Assembly: GCA_030538255.1 (NCBI GenBank)
Contig: JAUNUI010000006.1
Coordinates: 1-64,000 of the forward strand
From: Pelistega sp.
GTDB lineage: Bacteria; Pseudomonadota; Gammaproteobacteria; Burkholderiales; Burkholderiaceae_B
Direction: 5' to 3'
Length of the DNA: 64,000 nucleotides
Position 1 is the stretch's first letter. Every line of letters starts with the position of its first letter. Both the position numbers and the translations under genes were made by a program. The notes under the pieces were generated by a model. It was not told the DNA's origin. It ran no database searches and worked only from the letters and a program-made list of their open reading frames with translations. Positions 26,680 to 36,804 of the stretch are shown here, piece after piece.

Positions 26680-28065
26680 ATGCGTTCAATTATTAAGCTT
26701 TTGATTTTATTTGGCCTTGCCGTAGTGGCAGCCTTATTGCTAAAAGATAGCAATGGTTACCTCATGTTGGTGACCAATGAAGAGCGTCGTACGATGTCAA
26801 TTCCTGCTGCGATTTTAATTTTTACAGTGGCATTTGTCGTCTTGTATGTTGTATTTCGTATTATTCGTCGCGTTTTGGCGGCTCCTAAGGCAGTTAGTCA
26901 ATGGTCTGACCGCCGTCATGAGCGTAAGGATGTGGCTTTACTTGAACGTGGTTGGATTGAGTTACTCGAAGGCAGCTCAGTCAAAGCGGAAAAAGACTTA
27001 GAGCGCTTAGCGCACCATACCAAGGATAATACCCGCATGGCTTTAGCGAGCATGGCGGCGGCACGAGCTGCCCATAATCTAGGCCATAATGACAAACGCG
27101 ACCGTTTATTACTATCAGCCCGTGAGGCAACGAAGAATGAGCCACGTCTCAGTGCAGCCGCTGCTACTGTTCAGGCAGAGTTGCTTTTAGATGAAGGTAA
27201 GGGACATGAGGCTCTACCACACTTGGAGTTCGTCAATAGTGTCGATGGCAATCAAGTGCATATACAGAAACTCATGTTGCGCGCTTATAAGCAAACAGGC
27301 GACTCTTTAAAAATTATTGAGATGGCGCGCATCTTGAATAAGAAAAAGCATCTGGAAACCTCTGAGTTTAAGAGCTTATTAGAGTACACCGCGGCCAATT
27401 ATTTCACTAAAGCGAATATTGCTGATGCCAATAGCTTGTATCAGACATTAAGCGCAGAAGAGAAAAGTTATGCCAATATTGCTTTGGCGATGGCTGGACG
27501 TTATGAGCAAGCAGGCGAACCTGCACAAGCGGCTAAGGCATTGGAGCTTGCACTTGATCGCGAGATTGATGTGCGTCTATTAGCACTCTATACCCAATGC
27601 AATGAGCAAGAGGCAAGTGGTCGTTTGAGTAAAGCTCAGCAGTGGTTAGCTAAGGATGAAAAAAATCCCGACATCCTGCTCGCTTTAGGCCATCTGTGCC
27701 TAGTAGCGAAGTTATGGGGGCAAGCTGAGCGTTATCTGAATAAGAGCCTAAGTCTGCGTGATGACGCTAAAGTCCATGCTTTATTAGGTATTTTGAATGA
27801 CCGCCAAGGTAGACCGCAAGAAGCCATGCGTCATTGGCGCTTAGCATCGACGGCAACAGTAGCTTTGCCCGTAGATCATGCGACAATCTTAGCGGCAGCT
27901 GATACGAGTAATGATCCAAGCACACCACCTGATGTCAAAAATTTAGATAAACCTGATGACCATTTCTTATCGAATAAAATTGAATCGGGTAGAGGTGAAC
28001 TGGAAGATGATACAGAGGTTTACTTTGATTCAGCACCGATCCCTGGTCTAGACAGAAAAGACTAG
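26680..28065 (+). CDS. hemY: HemY, heme-biosynthesis-associated TPR protein
   Basis: HemY of proteobacteria is an inner-membrane protein with two N-terminal spans (about residues 5-23 and 41-64) and a periplasmic or cytoplasmic TPR-like helical domain; it is thought to organise heme synthesis. Visible helix pairs include ALASMAAARAAHNLG, LLALGHLCLVAKLWGQAERYL and ALLGILNDRQGRPQEAM. At 461 residues it is slightly longer than E. coli HemY, ending in an acidic tail. It lies 9 bases after hemX in one operon. Confidence 0.92.
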   Translation: MRSIIKLLILFGLAVVAALLLKDSNGYLMLVTNEERRTMSIPAAILIFTVAFVVLYVVFRIIRRVLAAPKAVSQWSDRRHERKDVALLERGWIELLEGSSVKAEKDLERLAHHTKDNTRMALASMAAARAAHNLGHNDKRDRLLLSAREATKNEPRLSAAAATVQAELLLDEGKGHEALPHLEFVNSVDGNQVHIQKLMLRAYKQTGDSLKIIEMARILNKKKHLETSEFKSLLEYTAANYFTKANIADANSLYQTLSAEEKSYANIALAMAGRYEQAGEPAQAAKALELALDREIDVRLLALYTQCNEQEASGRLSKAQQWLAKDEKNPDILLALGHLCLVAKLWGQAERYLNKSLSLRDDAKVHALLGILNDRQGRPQEAMRHWRLASTATVALPVDHATILAAADTSNDPSTPPDVKNLDKPDDHFLSNKIESGRGELEDDTEVYFDSAPIPGLDRKD

Positions 28066-28157
28066 GGTAAAATACAAATTTGCCATAGATTTTATACGTC
28101 ATTTAATAACGTAACCCAATAACTTAATCCAATTAACTTATCAATAAGGTATATAAA

Positions 28158-28688
28158 ATGAGTTTGAACAATGTTCCTGCTGGCTCTAAGATTCCTGAAG
28201 AGTTTAACGTCATTATTGAAATTCCTCAGAATTCTGATCCTGTTAAATATGAAGTAGACAAGGATACAGGCGCTGTATTTGTTGATCGCTTTATGTTAGC
28301 GGCTATGCATTATCCATGTAACTATGGTTATGTACCACAAACCATCTCTGATGATGGCGACCCAGTTGATGTGTTGGTGATTACGCCTTTCCCGATTCAG
28401 GTTGGTGCAGTGATTAAGTGCCGCGCCATTGGCGTATTACAGATGGACGATGAAGCAGGTGGTGATGCTAAATTGCTTGCAGTACCTGTTTCTAAACTTT
28501 ACCCTCTTTACGACAATATTAAAGAAGCCACTGACTTACCAGCACAAGAGTTGCAACGTATTCAGCACTTCTTTGAACACTATAAAGACCTTGAAAAAGG
28601 CAAGTGGGTTAAGGTAAAAGGTTGGGAAGACTCAGCGGCTGCTAAGGCTGAAATTATGGCGAGTGCTGAGCGTTTCAATAAGGCTTAA
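28158..28688 (+). CDS. ppa: Inorganic pyrophosphatase
   Basis: Ppa hydrolyses pyrophosphate and so drives biosynthetic reactions. The family I signature is present: [45 protein letters not shown], and the metal-binding Asp cluster [11 protein letters not shown]. At 176 residues it is normal. Codon use is strongly biased, as in highly expressed genes. It is monocistronic with a terminator at 28708. Confidence 0.98.
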   Translation: MSLNNVPAGSKIPEEFNVIIEIPQNSDPVKYEVDKDTGAVFVDRFMLAAMHYPCNYGYVPQTISDDGDPVDVLVITPFPIQVGAVIKCRAIGVLQMDDEAGGDAKLLAVPVSKLYPLYDNIKEATDLPAQELQRIQHFFEHYKDLEKGKWVKVKGWEDSAAAKAEIMASAERFNKA

Positions 28689-28707
28689 TTGCATCATTAT
28701 CCTAAAG

Positions 28708-28752
28708 CTCCTGTATGTGTTGAATTTGATTTCAGCCATGCAGGAGTTTTTT
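28708..28752 (+). terminator. Terminator of ppa
   Basis: CTCCTGTATG (28708-28717) pairs with CATGCAGGAG (28737-28746), with one G-T pair, followed by six T. Confidence 0.85.
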
Positions 28753-28835
28753 ATTGCGTAAGACATTAGATTAAGCTTTATTTACTGATAGGAACTCGCC
28801 GCAAAACTGCATTCTTAAGGGCAGGGAGGACGTCA

Positions 28836-28871
28836 ATGAGAGATAGTGTTTTATTATTATCAAGTCTCTGA
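28836..28871 (+). CDS. Possible 11-aa leader peptide
   Basis: ATG at 28836 is preceded 5 bases upstream by AGGGAGGA, a near-perfect Shine-Dalgarno sequence and the strongest in the region. It opens a frame of only 11 residues (MRDSVLLLSSL). It lies alone in the 453-base gap between ppa and the first lipoprotein. It could be a leader peptide, a toxic peptide or chance. Confidence 0.25.
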   Translation: MRDSVLLLSSL

Positions 28872-28976
28872 GCGTGCACAGTAGTTGTCGCTTTGTTACT
28901 ACTTTGACTTAGCATGTCTTTATGACAAGATGATGATATAGACTATAGCTTTCGCTGCTTTGCACAACTTAACAGC

Positions 28977-29022
28977 TGTTACAGTAGTTGTAACAATTTT
29001 AAGCTTATCTTGTGGGTATAAT
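28977..29022 (+). promoter_or_regulatory. Dyad operator and -10 box upstream of the first lipoprotein
   Basis: TGTTAC (28977-28982) and GTAACA (28990-28995) form an inverted repeat with a 7-base spacer, the layout of a dimeric regulator site. TATAAT follows at 29017-29022. A second half-site-like GTTGTAACAA occurs near 29036. The regulator is unknown. Confidence 0.45.
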
Positions 29023-29141
29023 TATTCATAGTTGTGTTGTAACAAGCAATTTTTTGGCATTCGCCCAAAGCTTTTTGTTCTATGGACGCTTAATGCTTGT
29101 TGCACGTAGCAGATTTACTCTCACTACTTAAAGGGATTGTT

Positions 29142-29522
29142 ATGAAGAAAAATATGTTTGTACTCGCTGGCTTAGTATCAGCCTTAGCATTAGTCGGTTG
29201 TGGCAAGAAAGAAGAGACGCCAGCCGCTCCAGCAACGCCACCAGCAGCTTCTGCACCAGCACCAGCACCGGCTCCAGCACCAGCTCCAACAGTTGTTAGC
29301 GATTTGCCACCTGCATGTGAAGCATATATCACACAAGTTCAGGACTACCTCAATAAATTACCTGAAGCTGCTCGTGCTCAAGTAGAGCCACAATTAAAGA
29401 CAGCGCTTGACCAAACACGTGAAGCCTTGAAGTCTATCCCTGATGACGCACAGAAAGTATCTGTATGTAATCAAGCTGCTGAGATGTTCAAGCAGATGAC
29501 AGCAGGTCAACCTCAGTCATAA
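29142..29522 (+). CDS. Small lipoprotein with Pro/Ala-rich linker, paralogue of the next gene
   Basis: Starting at ATG 29142 (126 residues), it has a signal peptide with lipobox LVGC (Cys20), a Pro/Ala repeat linker (APAPAPAPAP) that spaces it from the membrane, and a helical domain with a Cys pair (PPACEAY...VSVCNQA) that could form a disulfide. The C-terminal domain aligns with the next gene: AQVEPQLKTALDQTREALK against AQLEPQLKTELENMRKALK. The function is unknown. An earlier in-frame start at 29097 would bury the signal peptide. Confidence 0.8.
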   Translation: MKKNMFVLAGLVSALALVGCGKKEETPAAPATPPAASAPAPAPAPAPAPTVVSDLPPACEAYITQVQDYLNKLPEAARAQVEPQLKTALDQTREALKSIPDDAQKVSVCNQAAEMFKQMTAGQPQS

Positions 29523-29634
29523 TTAAGGAAGTAGGTTAATAGGCGACAAACTTATTTTAAGTGTATGCTTTAAGCACATTCAGTATTGAGATAAGAGAGT
29601 TTACGTATTAACTTATAATAACTTATGTAATAAT

Positions 29635-29666
29635 AAACCACGCCCATTTAAGAGGCGTGGTTTTTT
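29635..29666 (+). terminator. Terminator between the two lipoprotein genes
   Basis: AAACCACGCC (29635-29644) pairs with GGCGTGGTTT (29654-29663), followed by further T. It ends 15 bases before the start of the second lipoprotein gene, and a TATAAT (29614-29619) lies just upstream of it, so it may be an attenuator as well as a terminator. Confidence 0.8.
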
Positions 29667-29681
29667 ACAGGAAGAGAATAA

Positions 29682-29966
29682 ATGAAGAAATTAATTTTAA
29701 GCGCTGCAGTAATCTCATCGGGCTTTGCATTAAGTGCGTGCGGCAGCGATAGCTTACCGAAAGTATGCGAGAACTATATCTCAGAAACAGAGTCACTGAT
29801 GAAGCTAATCCCAGCGGAGCAACGTGCACAGCTTGAGCCACAGCTAAAAACTGAACTTGAAAATATGCGTAAAGCTCTTAAAGAAATGAGTAAAGAGCAA
29901 CAAGAAAGTGAGTGCAAGAAAGCGCTAGATATGTTGTCTATGATTAAAAACATGATGCCTAAATAA
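29682..29966 (+). CDS. Small lipoprotein, paralogue of the previous gene
   Basis: This 94-residue protein has a signal peptide with lipobox LSAC (Cys20) and goes straight into the same helical Cys-pair domain as its neighbour (KVCENYISETESLMKLIP...SECKKALDML), without the Pro/Ala linker. The two genes arose by duplication. A clear Shine-Dalgarno AGGAAGAG precedes the ATG. After the stop, a 19-base unit beginning AATAAGG is repeated (29962 and 29981). Confidence 0.82.
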   Translation: MKKLILSAAVISSGFALSACGSDSLPKVCENYISETESLMKLIPAEQRAQLEPQLKTELENMRKALKEMSKEQQESECKKALDMLSMIKNMMPK

Positions 29967-29999
29967 GGCGTATGTAGCAGAATAAGGTGTGTGTAGCTA
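29962..29999. repeat. 19-bp tandem repeat spanning the lipoprotein stop codon
   Basis: AATAAGGCGTATGTAGCAG (29962-29980) is followed directly by AATAAGGTGTGTGTAGCTA (29981-29999). The first copy contains the stop codon. Confidence 0.7.
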
Positions 30000-30037
30000 A
30001 AGATAACACGTACACCAAATATAGACTATGTAGTAAC

Positions 30038-30074
30038 ACAAAACCCAGGTTCGTATAAACCTGGGTTTTGTTTA
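30038..30074. terminator. Bidirectional terminator between the lipoprotein gene and valS
   Basis: A 14-bp perfect stem, ACAAAACCCAGGTT (30038-30051) with AACCTGGGTTTTGT (30058-30071), has A and T flanks that suit both strands. The convergent gene arrangement fits. Confidence 0.85.
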
Positions 30075-30091
30075 TTGATGCCTTGATGAGT

Positions 30092-30199
30092 TCTTGATTA
30101 AGCCGTCATAAAGACCTGCATTTAAGCTCATAGTTACGCTTGCATTTAAGCCCTCATTTAGACATTCATAAGTGCCCTCACTCAGACCTTCATTCAAGC
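30092..30199 (-). repeat. Degenerate 12-bp tandem repeat starting at the valS stop codon
   Basis: On the minus strand nine 12-base units follow one another from the last valS codon: GCTTGAATGAAG, GTCTGAGTGAGG, GCACTTATGAAT, GTCTAAATGAGG, GCTTAAATGCAA, GCGTAACTATGA, GCTTAAATGCAG, GTCTTTATGACG, GCTTAATCAAGA. In the valS frame most units read as a residue, a stop codon and an ATG or GTG. Confidence 0.7.
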
Positions 30200-33043
30200 C
30201 TTCAACAATTTCTTTAGCTGATCCTGAACCTGAGCTAAGAGGGCGCCAAAATCCGCCACACGTGCTTGCTCTTGCTCAATCACCGCCATTGGCGCGCGTT
30301 CAACAAAGTTCTTGTTCTCTAACTTGCCTTTAGCTTTAGCAATCTCACCTTCAAGACGCTTAATCTCTTTTTCTAGGCGAGCTGTCTCAGCGGCTACGTC
30401 AATTTGTACGTTCAGCATTAACTGACATGAACCCAGAATCTGACTTGGCGCACCGAGATCTGGCAATTTATCGACCACACTTAATTCATTAACCTTAGCA
30501 AGGGCCATAATGTAAGGCTTTTGCAGGCTCACTAGCGCTTCATCAGCTGCCATAAATAAGCCGACTTTCTCCGCCGGTGAAATATTCATCTCACCGCGTA
30601 GCGCACGAATCGCTTCAATCACTTGCTTGATTTGGGCAACTTGCGCTTCAGCAGACTCATTAATATTTTGCGGCTGGCTAAGCGGGTACGCTTGGTTGCT
30701 CAGTAGCACGTCGGTTTGTTCTGGCATGCGCTTGCCCGCCAAGACGGAAACTTTTTGCCAGAGCTCTTCCGTGATGAATGGAATAATCGGGTGGGCAACA
30801 CGTAAGATAGACTCAAGAATATGAATCAAGGTGCGGCGCGTACCTAATTGCTGCTCAGGCGTACCAGTTTGCAGTTGTACCTTAGCTAATTCAACGTACC
30901 AGTCACAGTATTCGTCCCATACAAAGCGGTAGATGGCATTGGCGACATTATCAAAGCGATAGTCTTCAAAGCCCTTAGTCACTTCAACCACAAAGCGCTC
31001 ATACTGGCTAAGCATCCATTGATCGACCACCGATAGCTCGGCGTTACCTGTGCTGAGATCATGGCCTTCAACGTTCATCATCACAAAGCGTGTGGCATTC
31101 CATAGCTTATTACAGAAGTTGCGATAGCCTTCGCAGCGCTTCAAGTCAAAGTTCATATTACGACCAAGTGTCGCATAGGCTGACATGGTGAAGCGTAGGG
31201 CATCGGCGCCATAGCTGTTGATTCCATTGGGGAATTCTTTACGCGTATCCTTAGCAATCTTATCAGCGGCTTTAGGATTCATTAAACCCTGCGTGCGCTT
31301 GGCTAATAGTGGCTCTAACTCAATCCCATCAATCAAATCCACAGGGTCAAGTGTATTGCCCTTAGACTTACTCATTTTCTGGCCTTGCGCATCAAGAATC
31401 AGACCATGTACATAGACCGTCTTGAACGGTACTTGACCAGTCAGGTGCATACTCATCATCACCATCCGAGCGACCCAGAAGAAGATAATGTCAAAACCCG
31501 TCACTAAAACATTCGAAGGCATGTAGCGCTCATAGTCTGGCGTCACATTCGGCCAACCCATGGTGGTAAAAGGCACTAGTGCCGAGGAGAACCAGGTGTC
31601 TAACACGTCATCATCGCGACGTAAATCACCAGTCACGCCTGCTTTACGCGCTTGCGCAATGGCATCAGCTTCATTGCGGGCGACGAAAATTTGACCGTCT
31701 TCACTGTACCAAGCAGGAATCTGATGGCCCCACCAAAGTTGGCGCGAGATACACCAGTCTTGGATTTTTTCAAGCCAGAGATTATAGGTGGTGGTCCAGT
31801 TCTCAGGGTAGAAGCTGACACGACCATCACGCACTACTTCAAGGGCCGTTTCAGTAATGCTCTTACCAGGATTGTAAGTGCCTTCAGGAGCTGGCTTACT
31901 CATGGCCACAAACCATTGGTCTGTGAGCATAGGTTCAATCACGGTCTTGGTGCGGTCACCACGCGGCACCATAAGTTTATGCGGCTTAATTTCTTGCATT
32001 AAGTCGAGGGCTTCAAGATCAGCGACAATTTGCTTACGTGCGGCAAAGCGATCCATGCCTTGGTAAACAGCAGGAGCATTCTCATTGATCTTTGCATCTA
32101 AGCTTAGAATACTGATCACGTCTAAGCCATGACGTTGACCAACTGCATTATCGTTAAAGTCATGGGCTGGCGTGACTTTCACAACACCCGTACCAAATTC
32201 ACGGTCAACATAATCATCGGCAATAATCGGAATCGCACGATTGACTAACGGTAAATTCACGGTTTGACCAATCAAGTGTTGATAGCGCTCGTCCTCTGGG
32301 TGTACCATCACCGCGACGTCGCCGAGCATGGTTTCAGGGCGAGTAGTGGCCACCACAAGATGGGTCAAATCACCACTTGGGGTGCTAAGAGGATAGCGGA
32401 TATGCCATAAGAAGCCGTCTTCTTCAACACTTTCTACTTCGAGGTCAGACACCGCCGTACCCAGTACAGGATCCCAGTTGACCAAGCGCTTGCCACGGTA
32501 AATTAAGCCTTGTTCATAGAGGCGTACGAAGGTCTCAAGCACACCGGCCGACATCTGATCGTCCATTGTGAAGTACTCGCGCGTCCAATCAGCGGAGCTA
32601 CCTAAGCGGCGTACTTGCGATTGAATTGTCCCGCCTGAGTACTCTTTCCATTCCCAGACTTTCTCTAAGAAGGCTTCACGGCCTAAATCATGGCGTGAAA
32701 TATTCTGCGCATCGAGTTGGCGCTCAACCACAATTTGTGTCGCAATGCCCGCATGGTCTGAACCAGGCACAAACACGGTATCGCAACCATTCATGCGGTG
32801 ATAACGGATTAAACCATCCATAATAGTCTGGTTAAACGCATGCCCCATATGCAGAGTGCCCGTCACATTAGGTGGTGGGAACTGAATAATATAAGGTTTA
32901 CCAGATAGGGGAGAGTCAGTGCGTACATGCTGACCCGCTTTAAACGCACCTAATTTGTCCCAAGTTTCGTACCACTGGGCTTCAATCTGCTTAGGGTCGT
33001 AATTTTTCGCTAATTGATTGGCTTGAGTTAATTCCGTATTCAT
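30194..33043 (-). CDS. valS: Valine-tRNA ligase
   Basis: ValS charges tRNA-Val. This class I synthetase has its HIGH motif as HMGH at 65-68 ([13 protein letters not shown]) and KMSKS at 556-560, the CP1 editing domain between them, and the C-terminal coiled coil ([29 protein letters not shown]). At 949 residues it is full length. It is the only gene on the minus strand between tsaD/plsY and the CRISPR locus and is divergent from ndk. Confidence 0.98.
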   Translation of the reverse strand: MNTELTQANQLAKNYDPKQIEAQWYETWDKLGAFKAGQHVRTDSPLSGKPYIIQFPPPNVTGTLHMGHAFNQTIMDGLIRYHRMNGCDTVFVPGSDHAGIATQIVVERQLDAQNISRHDLGREAFLEKVWEWKEYSGGTIQSQVRRLGSSADWTREYFTMDDQMSAGVLETFVRLYEQGLIYRGKRLVNWDPVLGTAVSDLEVESVEEDGFLWHIRYPLSTPSGDLTHLVVATTRPETMLGDVAVMVHPEDERYQHLIGQTVNLPLVNRAIPIIADDYVDREFGTGVVKVTPAHDFNDNAVGQRHGLDVISILSLDAKINENAPAVYQGMDRFAARKQIVADLEALDLMQEIKPHKLMVPRGDRTKTVIEPMLTDQWFVAMSKPAPEGTYNPGKSITETALEVVRDGRVSFYPENWTTTYNLWLEKIQDWCISRQLWWGHQIPAWYSEDGQIFVARNEADAIAQARKAGVTGDLRRDDDVLDTWFSSALVPFTTMGWPNVTPDYERYMPSNVLVTGFDIIFFWVARMVMMSMHLTGQVPFKTVYVHGLILDAQGQKMSKSKGNTLDPVDLIDGIELEPLLAKRTQGLMNPKAADKIAKDTRKEFPNGINSYGADALRFTMSAYATLGRNMNFDLKRCEGYRNFCNKLWNATRFVMMNVEGHDLSTGNAELSVVDQWMLSQYERFVVEVTKGFEDYRFDNVANAIYRFVWDEYCDWYVELAKVQLQTGTPEQQLGTRRTLIHILESILRVAHPIIPFITEELWQKVSVLAGKRMPEQTDVLLSNQAYPLSQPQNINESAEAQVAQIKQVIEAIRALRGEMNISPAEKVGLFMAADEALVSLQKPYIMALAKVNELSVVDKLPDLGAPSQILGSCQLMLNVQIDVAAETARLEKEIKRLEGEIAKAKGKLENKNFVERAPMAVIEQEQARVADFGALLAQVQDQLKKLLKA

Positions 33044-33152
33044 ACATTTTTGCTTAGATAAACTTAGACAAGCTTATTAAGCCATGCCTTTTAATTCAAT
33101 AGATTTAATAACAAGCCTCTATTCTAAAGTGTATTTGCGCCTTTTTGCATGC

Positions 33153-33158
33153 TAAAAT
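33153..33158 (+). promoter_or_regulatory. Extended -10 promoter of ndk
   Basis: TGCTAAAAT gives the extended -10 form, 86 bases before the ndk start. No clear -35 is seen. Confidence 0.4.
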
Positions 33159-33243
33159 TACCGATTGAGTAAAAATCTACTTTATCACTCAAGAAATATG
33201 CCTGAACAAGGTATCAACTAACGCATTTATTGGAGCTTTTTAA

Positions 33244-33648
33244 ATGGCTATCGAACGTACTTTATCTATTATCAAACCTGACGCGGTTGCAAAAAATGTA
33301 ATCGGCGAAATCGTTTCTCGCTTTGAGAAAGCAGGCCTAAAAGTCGTTAACGCTCGTCTACAACAATTAACTCGTGCTGAAGCAGAAGGCTTTTACGCTG
33401 TTCACAAAGAGCGTCCTTTCTTTAACGACCTCGTTGAGTTCATGATTTCTGGTCCAGTGTTTGTACAAGTACTAGAAGGCGAGAACGCAATTGCTAAAAA
33501 CCGCGAATTAATGGGCGCTACCGATCCTAAGAAAGCTGAACCAGGTACTATCCGTGCTGACTTCGCTGAAAGCATCGATGCTAACGCTGTTCACGGCTCT
33601 GATGCGCCTGAAACAGCGGCTGTAGAAATTAACTATTTCTTCGGTTAA
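33244..33648 (+). CDS. ndk: Nucleoside diphosphate kinase
   Basis: Ndk moves the gamma phosphate between nucleoside di- and triphosphates through a phosphohistidine. The active-site His117 is in [12 protein letters not shown], and the start [12 protein letters not shown] is canonical. The length is 134 residues, slightly shorter than E. coli at 143. A good Shine-Dalgarno (TGGAG) and biased codons suggest high expression. It is followed closely by rlmN, as in many betaproteobacteria. Confidence 0.97.
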   Translation: MAIERTLSIIKPDAVAKNVIGEIVSRFEKAGLKVVNARLQQLTRAEAEGFYAVHKERPFFNDLVEFMISGPVFVQVLEGENAIAKNRELMGATDPKKAEPGTIRADFAESIDANAVHGSDAPETAAVEINYFFG

Positions 33649-33671
33649 TTGTAGGACTGTTGAACACAGAT

Positions 33672-34835
33672 ATGTCAGAACGCCTGAACTTATTAGGCTT
33701 AGACCCTGCAACCCTTGCCGAGCTGATGGCTCGGTGGGGGCATAAGCCATATAGAGCTAAGCAATTATGCCGCTGGGTACACCAGCGCGGAGTAGCCGAT
33801 TTCGATCAGATGAGCGATTTGGCTAAGGATTTTCGTGCGCAATTACAAGAGCGTACGAGCGTCAGCGTGCCTGACGTTATTACCAAACAAGTTTCTGCTG
33901 ACGGCACACGCAAGTGGCTGTTTGACGTTGGCAATAATAATGCTATTGAGACCGTCTTCATTCCTGAAGATGACCGTGGCACCTTATGTATTTCTAGCCA
34001 AGCGGGTTGTACCTTGGCTTGCCGCTTTTGCTCAACAGGGCATCAGGGCTTTAATCGCAACCTAACATCAGCCGAAATTATTGCGCAATTATGGTTTGCT
34101 CGCGCCGATATTATGGCCGACAAGGGCGCAGCGCGCCTACAAGCGGATGGTCAGACAAGTAGCGCTGAGCTCACACAAGATGAGCGCATTATCAGTAATG
34201 TGGTGATGATGGGTATGGGCGAGCCTTTGCTCAATTATTATGAGCTTGTGCCTGCCTTAAAATTGATGCTCGATGATAATGCCTATGGCTTATCGCGTCG
34301 CCGTGTCACGGTATCGACCTCAGGGATTGTGCCTTTGATTGACAAATTGTCTCAGGACTGTCCAGTCGCACTCGCCGTATCCTTACATGCGCCGAACGAT
34401 GATCTGCGTGATCAGTTAATGCCAATCAATAAGAAGTTCCCGATTGATCAGCTGATGGATGCCTGTAATCGTTACTTAGAATTCGCCCCGCGTGATTTTA
34501 TTACCTTTGAATATATTATGCTGGATGGCATTAACGATCGCGATGAGCATGCGCATCAACTGATTCAGCTCGCCAAACGCGTTCGTTGTAAATTAAATTT
34601 AATTCCGTTTAATCCATTCCCTGAGTCTGGCTTAGATCGTTCTAGCAATAATCAAGTACGCCGTTTTGCGAGTATCTTGATGGATGCAGGCGTGATTACC
34701 ACCGTACGCAAGACCCGCGGCGACGATATTGATGCCGCCTGTGGTCAGTTGGCAGGTGATGTGATTGACCGCGCACGTATCCGTGAGAAATTGCAAGAAC
34801 GTAAAACCATACCGATTAAAGAAGTGAGATCATGA
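33672..34835 (+). CDS. rlmN: Dual-specificity 23S rRNA A2503 / tRNA A37 methyltransferase
   Basis: RlmN is a radical-SAM enzyme that methylates C2 of A2503 in 23S rRNA and A37 of some tRNAs. The cluster-binding CxxxCxxC is Cys113, Cys117 and Cys120 ([12 protein letters not shown]), and the C-terminal methyl-carrying Cys lies in [11 protein letters not shown] prefer ATG 33672 (387 residues); a TTG at 33660 is in frame but too close to the AGGA motif. Its stop overlaps the next start by 4 bases. Confidence 0.96.
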   Translation: MSERLNLLGLDPATLAELMARWGHKPYRAKQLCRWVHQRGVADFDQMSDLAKDFRAQLQERTSVSVPDVITKQVSADGTRKWLFDVGNNNAIETVFIPEDDRGTLCISSQAGCTLACRFCSTGHQGFNRNLTSAEIIAQLWFARADIMADKGAARLQADGQTSSAELTQDERIISNVVMMGMGEPLLNYYELVPALKLMLDDNAYGLSRRRVTVSTSGIVPLIDKLSQDCPVALAVSLHAPNDDLRDQLMPINKKFPIDQLMDACNRYLEFAPRDFITFEYIMLDGINDRDEHAHQLIQLAKRVRCKLNLIPFNPFPESGLDRSSNNQVRRFASILMDAGVITTVRKTRGDDIDAACGQLAGDVIDRARIREKLQERKTIPIKEVRS

Positions 34836-35323
34836 ATCAAGCGATGCCAGATTTAACCAAAGAGTCCTTAGTACCACCAAGTACCGATAGTCTTGGTGCG
34901 TGGTTACGCGCCCACCGTTTGCAGCGTCAAATGAGTCTGGCTGATGTTTCGGAAAGCACCAAATATCATGCTAAGCAATTAGAATCCCTAGAGAATAATC
35001 AGTGGGACGCGCTTCCTAGCGGATTTGTCTTGCGTAGTATTGTGAAGAAATTTGCAAAAGCCGTCGGTGCCGATGAAGCCAAGGCGCTAGAACTCTTGGC
35101 GCAAGAAACTGGCAATAGCGTTGTAAGCCCAGATACCAAAAACTTAAAAACTAATTTCACGATCAGCATGAATGAACAATTGCCCGATAGTCGTCGTGGC
35201 AGTGGTGCTTGGGTGTGGATTTTAGTGATTCTAGTTTTATTAGTGGGCGCTGGCTATATTGCTTATGATCAAGGCATGGTGAGCGCTGAAGATATTGAGT
35301 TTATTAGTAACTGGTTTAAGTAA
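34832..35323 (+). CDS. rodZ: RodZ-like helix-turn-helix membrane protein, short form
   Basis: RodZ links MreB to the membrane and helps set cell shape. The cytoplasmic Xre-like helix-turn-helix domain spans about 21-90 ([20 protein letters not shown]...[24 protein letters not shown]), and a membrane span lies at about 126-145. Only ~18 residues follow, so the periplasmic DUF4115 domain of longer RodZ proteins is absent. Translation is coupled to rlmN (ATGA) and ispG follows after 3 bases. The call as RodZ type is firm, but the function of the short form is inferred. Confidence 0.82.
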   Translation: MNQAMPDLTKESLVPPSTDSLGAWLRAHRLQRQMSLADVSESTKYHAKQLESLENNQWDALPSGFVLRSIVKKFAKAVGADEAKALELLAQETGNSVVSPDTKNLKTNFTISMNEQLPDSRRGSGAWVWILVILVLLVGAGYIAYDQGMVSAEDIEFISNWFK

Positions 35324-35326
35324 GCC

Positions 35327-36595
35327 ATGATTTCTCCAATTCCTTACCCTAAGGGGCCGCAAGCACGTCGCAACACCCGTGGCGCGACTGTGTCTTGGGG
35401 CAGTAAGCATGTCAGTATTGGTGCCCAGCACCCCATTGTCGTGCAATCGATGACCAATACCGATACCGCTGACCCGATTGCCACCGCGATTCAAGTCAAA
35501 GAGCTTGCACTCGCTGGCTCTGAGCTTGTGCGTATCACGGTGAACACCCCTGAAGCTGCTCAAGCAGTTGCGGCCATTCGTGAGCAATTAGATAAAATGG
35601 GTGTGGATGTCCCGCTCATCGGTGACTTTCACTATAACGGCCATAAATTATTAACCCAGTATCCTGATTGTGCTCAAGCCTTATCGAAGTACCGAATTAA
35701 TCCAGGTAATATGGGCGGCGGTAAGAAGCGCGATGATAACTTCGCCCAGATGATTGAAGTGGCCGCTCGCTTTGATAAAGTAGTACGAATTGGCGTGAAC
35801 TGGGGTAGCCTCGATCATGAATTGATGGCACGCATGATGGATGAGAATAATCAGCGCAGCCAACCATGGAGTGCCCAGGCGGTAATGCGTGAAGCCTTAG
35901 TGGTTTCGGCGATTACGAATGCACAACGAGCCGAAGAGTTAGGCTTGGTGGGCGATAAGATTGTATTGTCTTGCAAAGTCAGCCACGTACAAGACCTGAT
36001 TTCGGTCTATCGTAATCTATCAGAGCGTTGCGATTATCCCTTGCATTTAGGCTTGACTGAGGCGGGTATGGGCAGCAAGGGTATTGTCGCCTCAACGGCC
36101 GCATTATCTGTCTTGATGCAAGAAGGCATTGGGGATACGATTCGCATCTCCTTAACACCTGAACCTGGTGGTGATCGCCGCCGCGAAGTGATTGTGGCAC
36201 AAGAGATGTTGCAGACCATGGGTTTGCGCGCCTTCACACCGATGGTGGTGGCCTGTCCAGGCTGTGGTCGTACCAGCAGTACCTTTTTCCAAGAGTTAGC
36301 CGATAGTATTCAGAGCTATTTACGCGATCAGATGCCGATATGGCGTGCTCAATATCCTGGCGTAGAAACCATGAACGTAGCCGTGATGGGCTGTGTCGTG
36401 AATGGCCCGGGCGAAAGTCGTCATGCGGATATTGGGATTAGTTTACCAGGTACTGGCGAAGTTGCTGCGGCACCTGTCTTTATTGATGGTGAGCGCACAG
36501 TGACGCTTAAGGGTGAACATATTGCCACTGAGTTTCAGGCGATTGTTGAGAATTATGTCGCTAAGCGTTATGGTCTTACCTCGGCACAGCAATAG
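35327..36595 (+). CDS. ispG: 4-hydroxy-3-methylbut-2-en-1-yl diphosphate synthase
   Basis: IspG (GcpE) converts MEcPP to HMBPP in the non-mevalonate isoprenoid pathway with a [4Fe-4S] cluster. Ligands are visible as Cys310, Cys313 ([13 protein letters not shown]) and Cys356 with Glu363 (GCVVNGPGE). At 422 residues it is a proteobacterial-type enzyme. It is part of the conserved rlmN-rodZ-ispG-hisS block. Confidence 0.97.
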   Translation: MISPIPYPKGPQARRNTRGATVSWGSKHVSIGAQHPIVVQSMTNTDTADPIATAIQVKELALAGSELVRITVNTPEAAQAVAAIREQLDKMGVDVPLIGDFHYNGHKLLTQYPDCAQALSKYRINPGNMGGGKKRDDNFAQMIEVAARFDKVVRIGVNWGSLDHELMARMMDENNQRSQPWSAQAVMREALVVSAITNAQRAEELGLVGDKIVLSCKVSHVQDLISVYRNLSERCDYPLHLGLTEAGMGSKGIVASTAALSVLMQEGIGDTIRISLTPEPGGDRRREVIVAQEMLQTMGLRAFTPMVVACPGCGRTSSTFFQELADSIQSYLRDQMPIWRAQYPGVETMNVAVMGCVVNGPGESRHADIGISLPGTGEVAAAPVFIDGERTVTLKGEHIATEFQAIVENYVAKRYGLTSAQQ

Positions 36596-36804
36596 TCGTA
36601 GTTTTTCGTAGTACAGCAGTTGTGACCATAGTGCAGTAAGAGTTTTCTCGTCCTAATTGTGGCGCCTGTCTCAGCAAGGCTTATGCTAATTTCAGCCGTG
36701 TTGGTGTGTATTGCAGCAGGTTTTGACTAAGAGTTAAGTGGCCAGAACTTAAGTGACAAAATTGATAGTGCAGAAGTTTTAAAATTAAAATTTATAGAAA
36801 GTAT

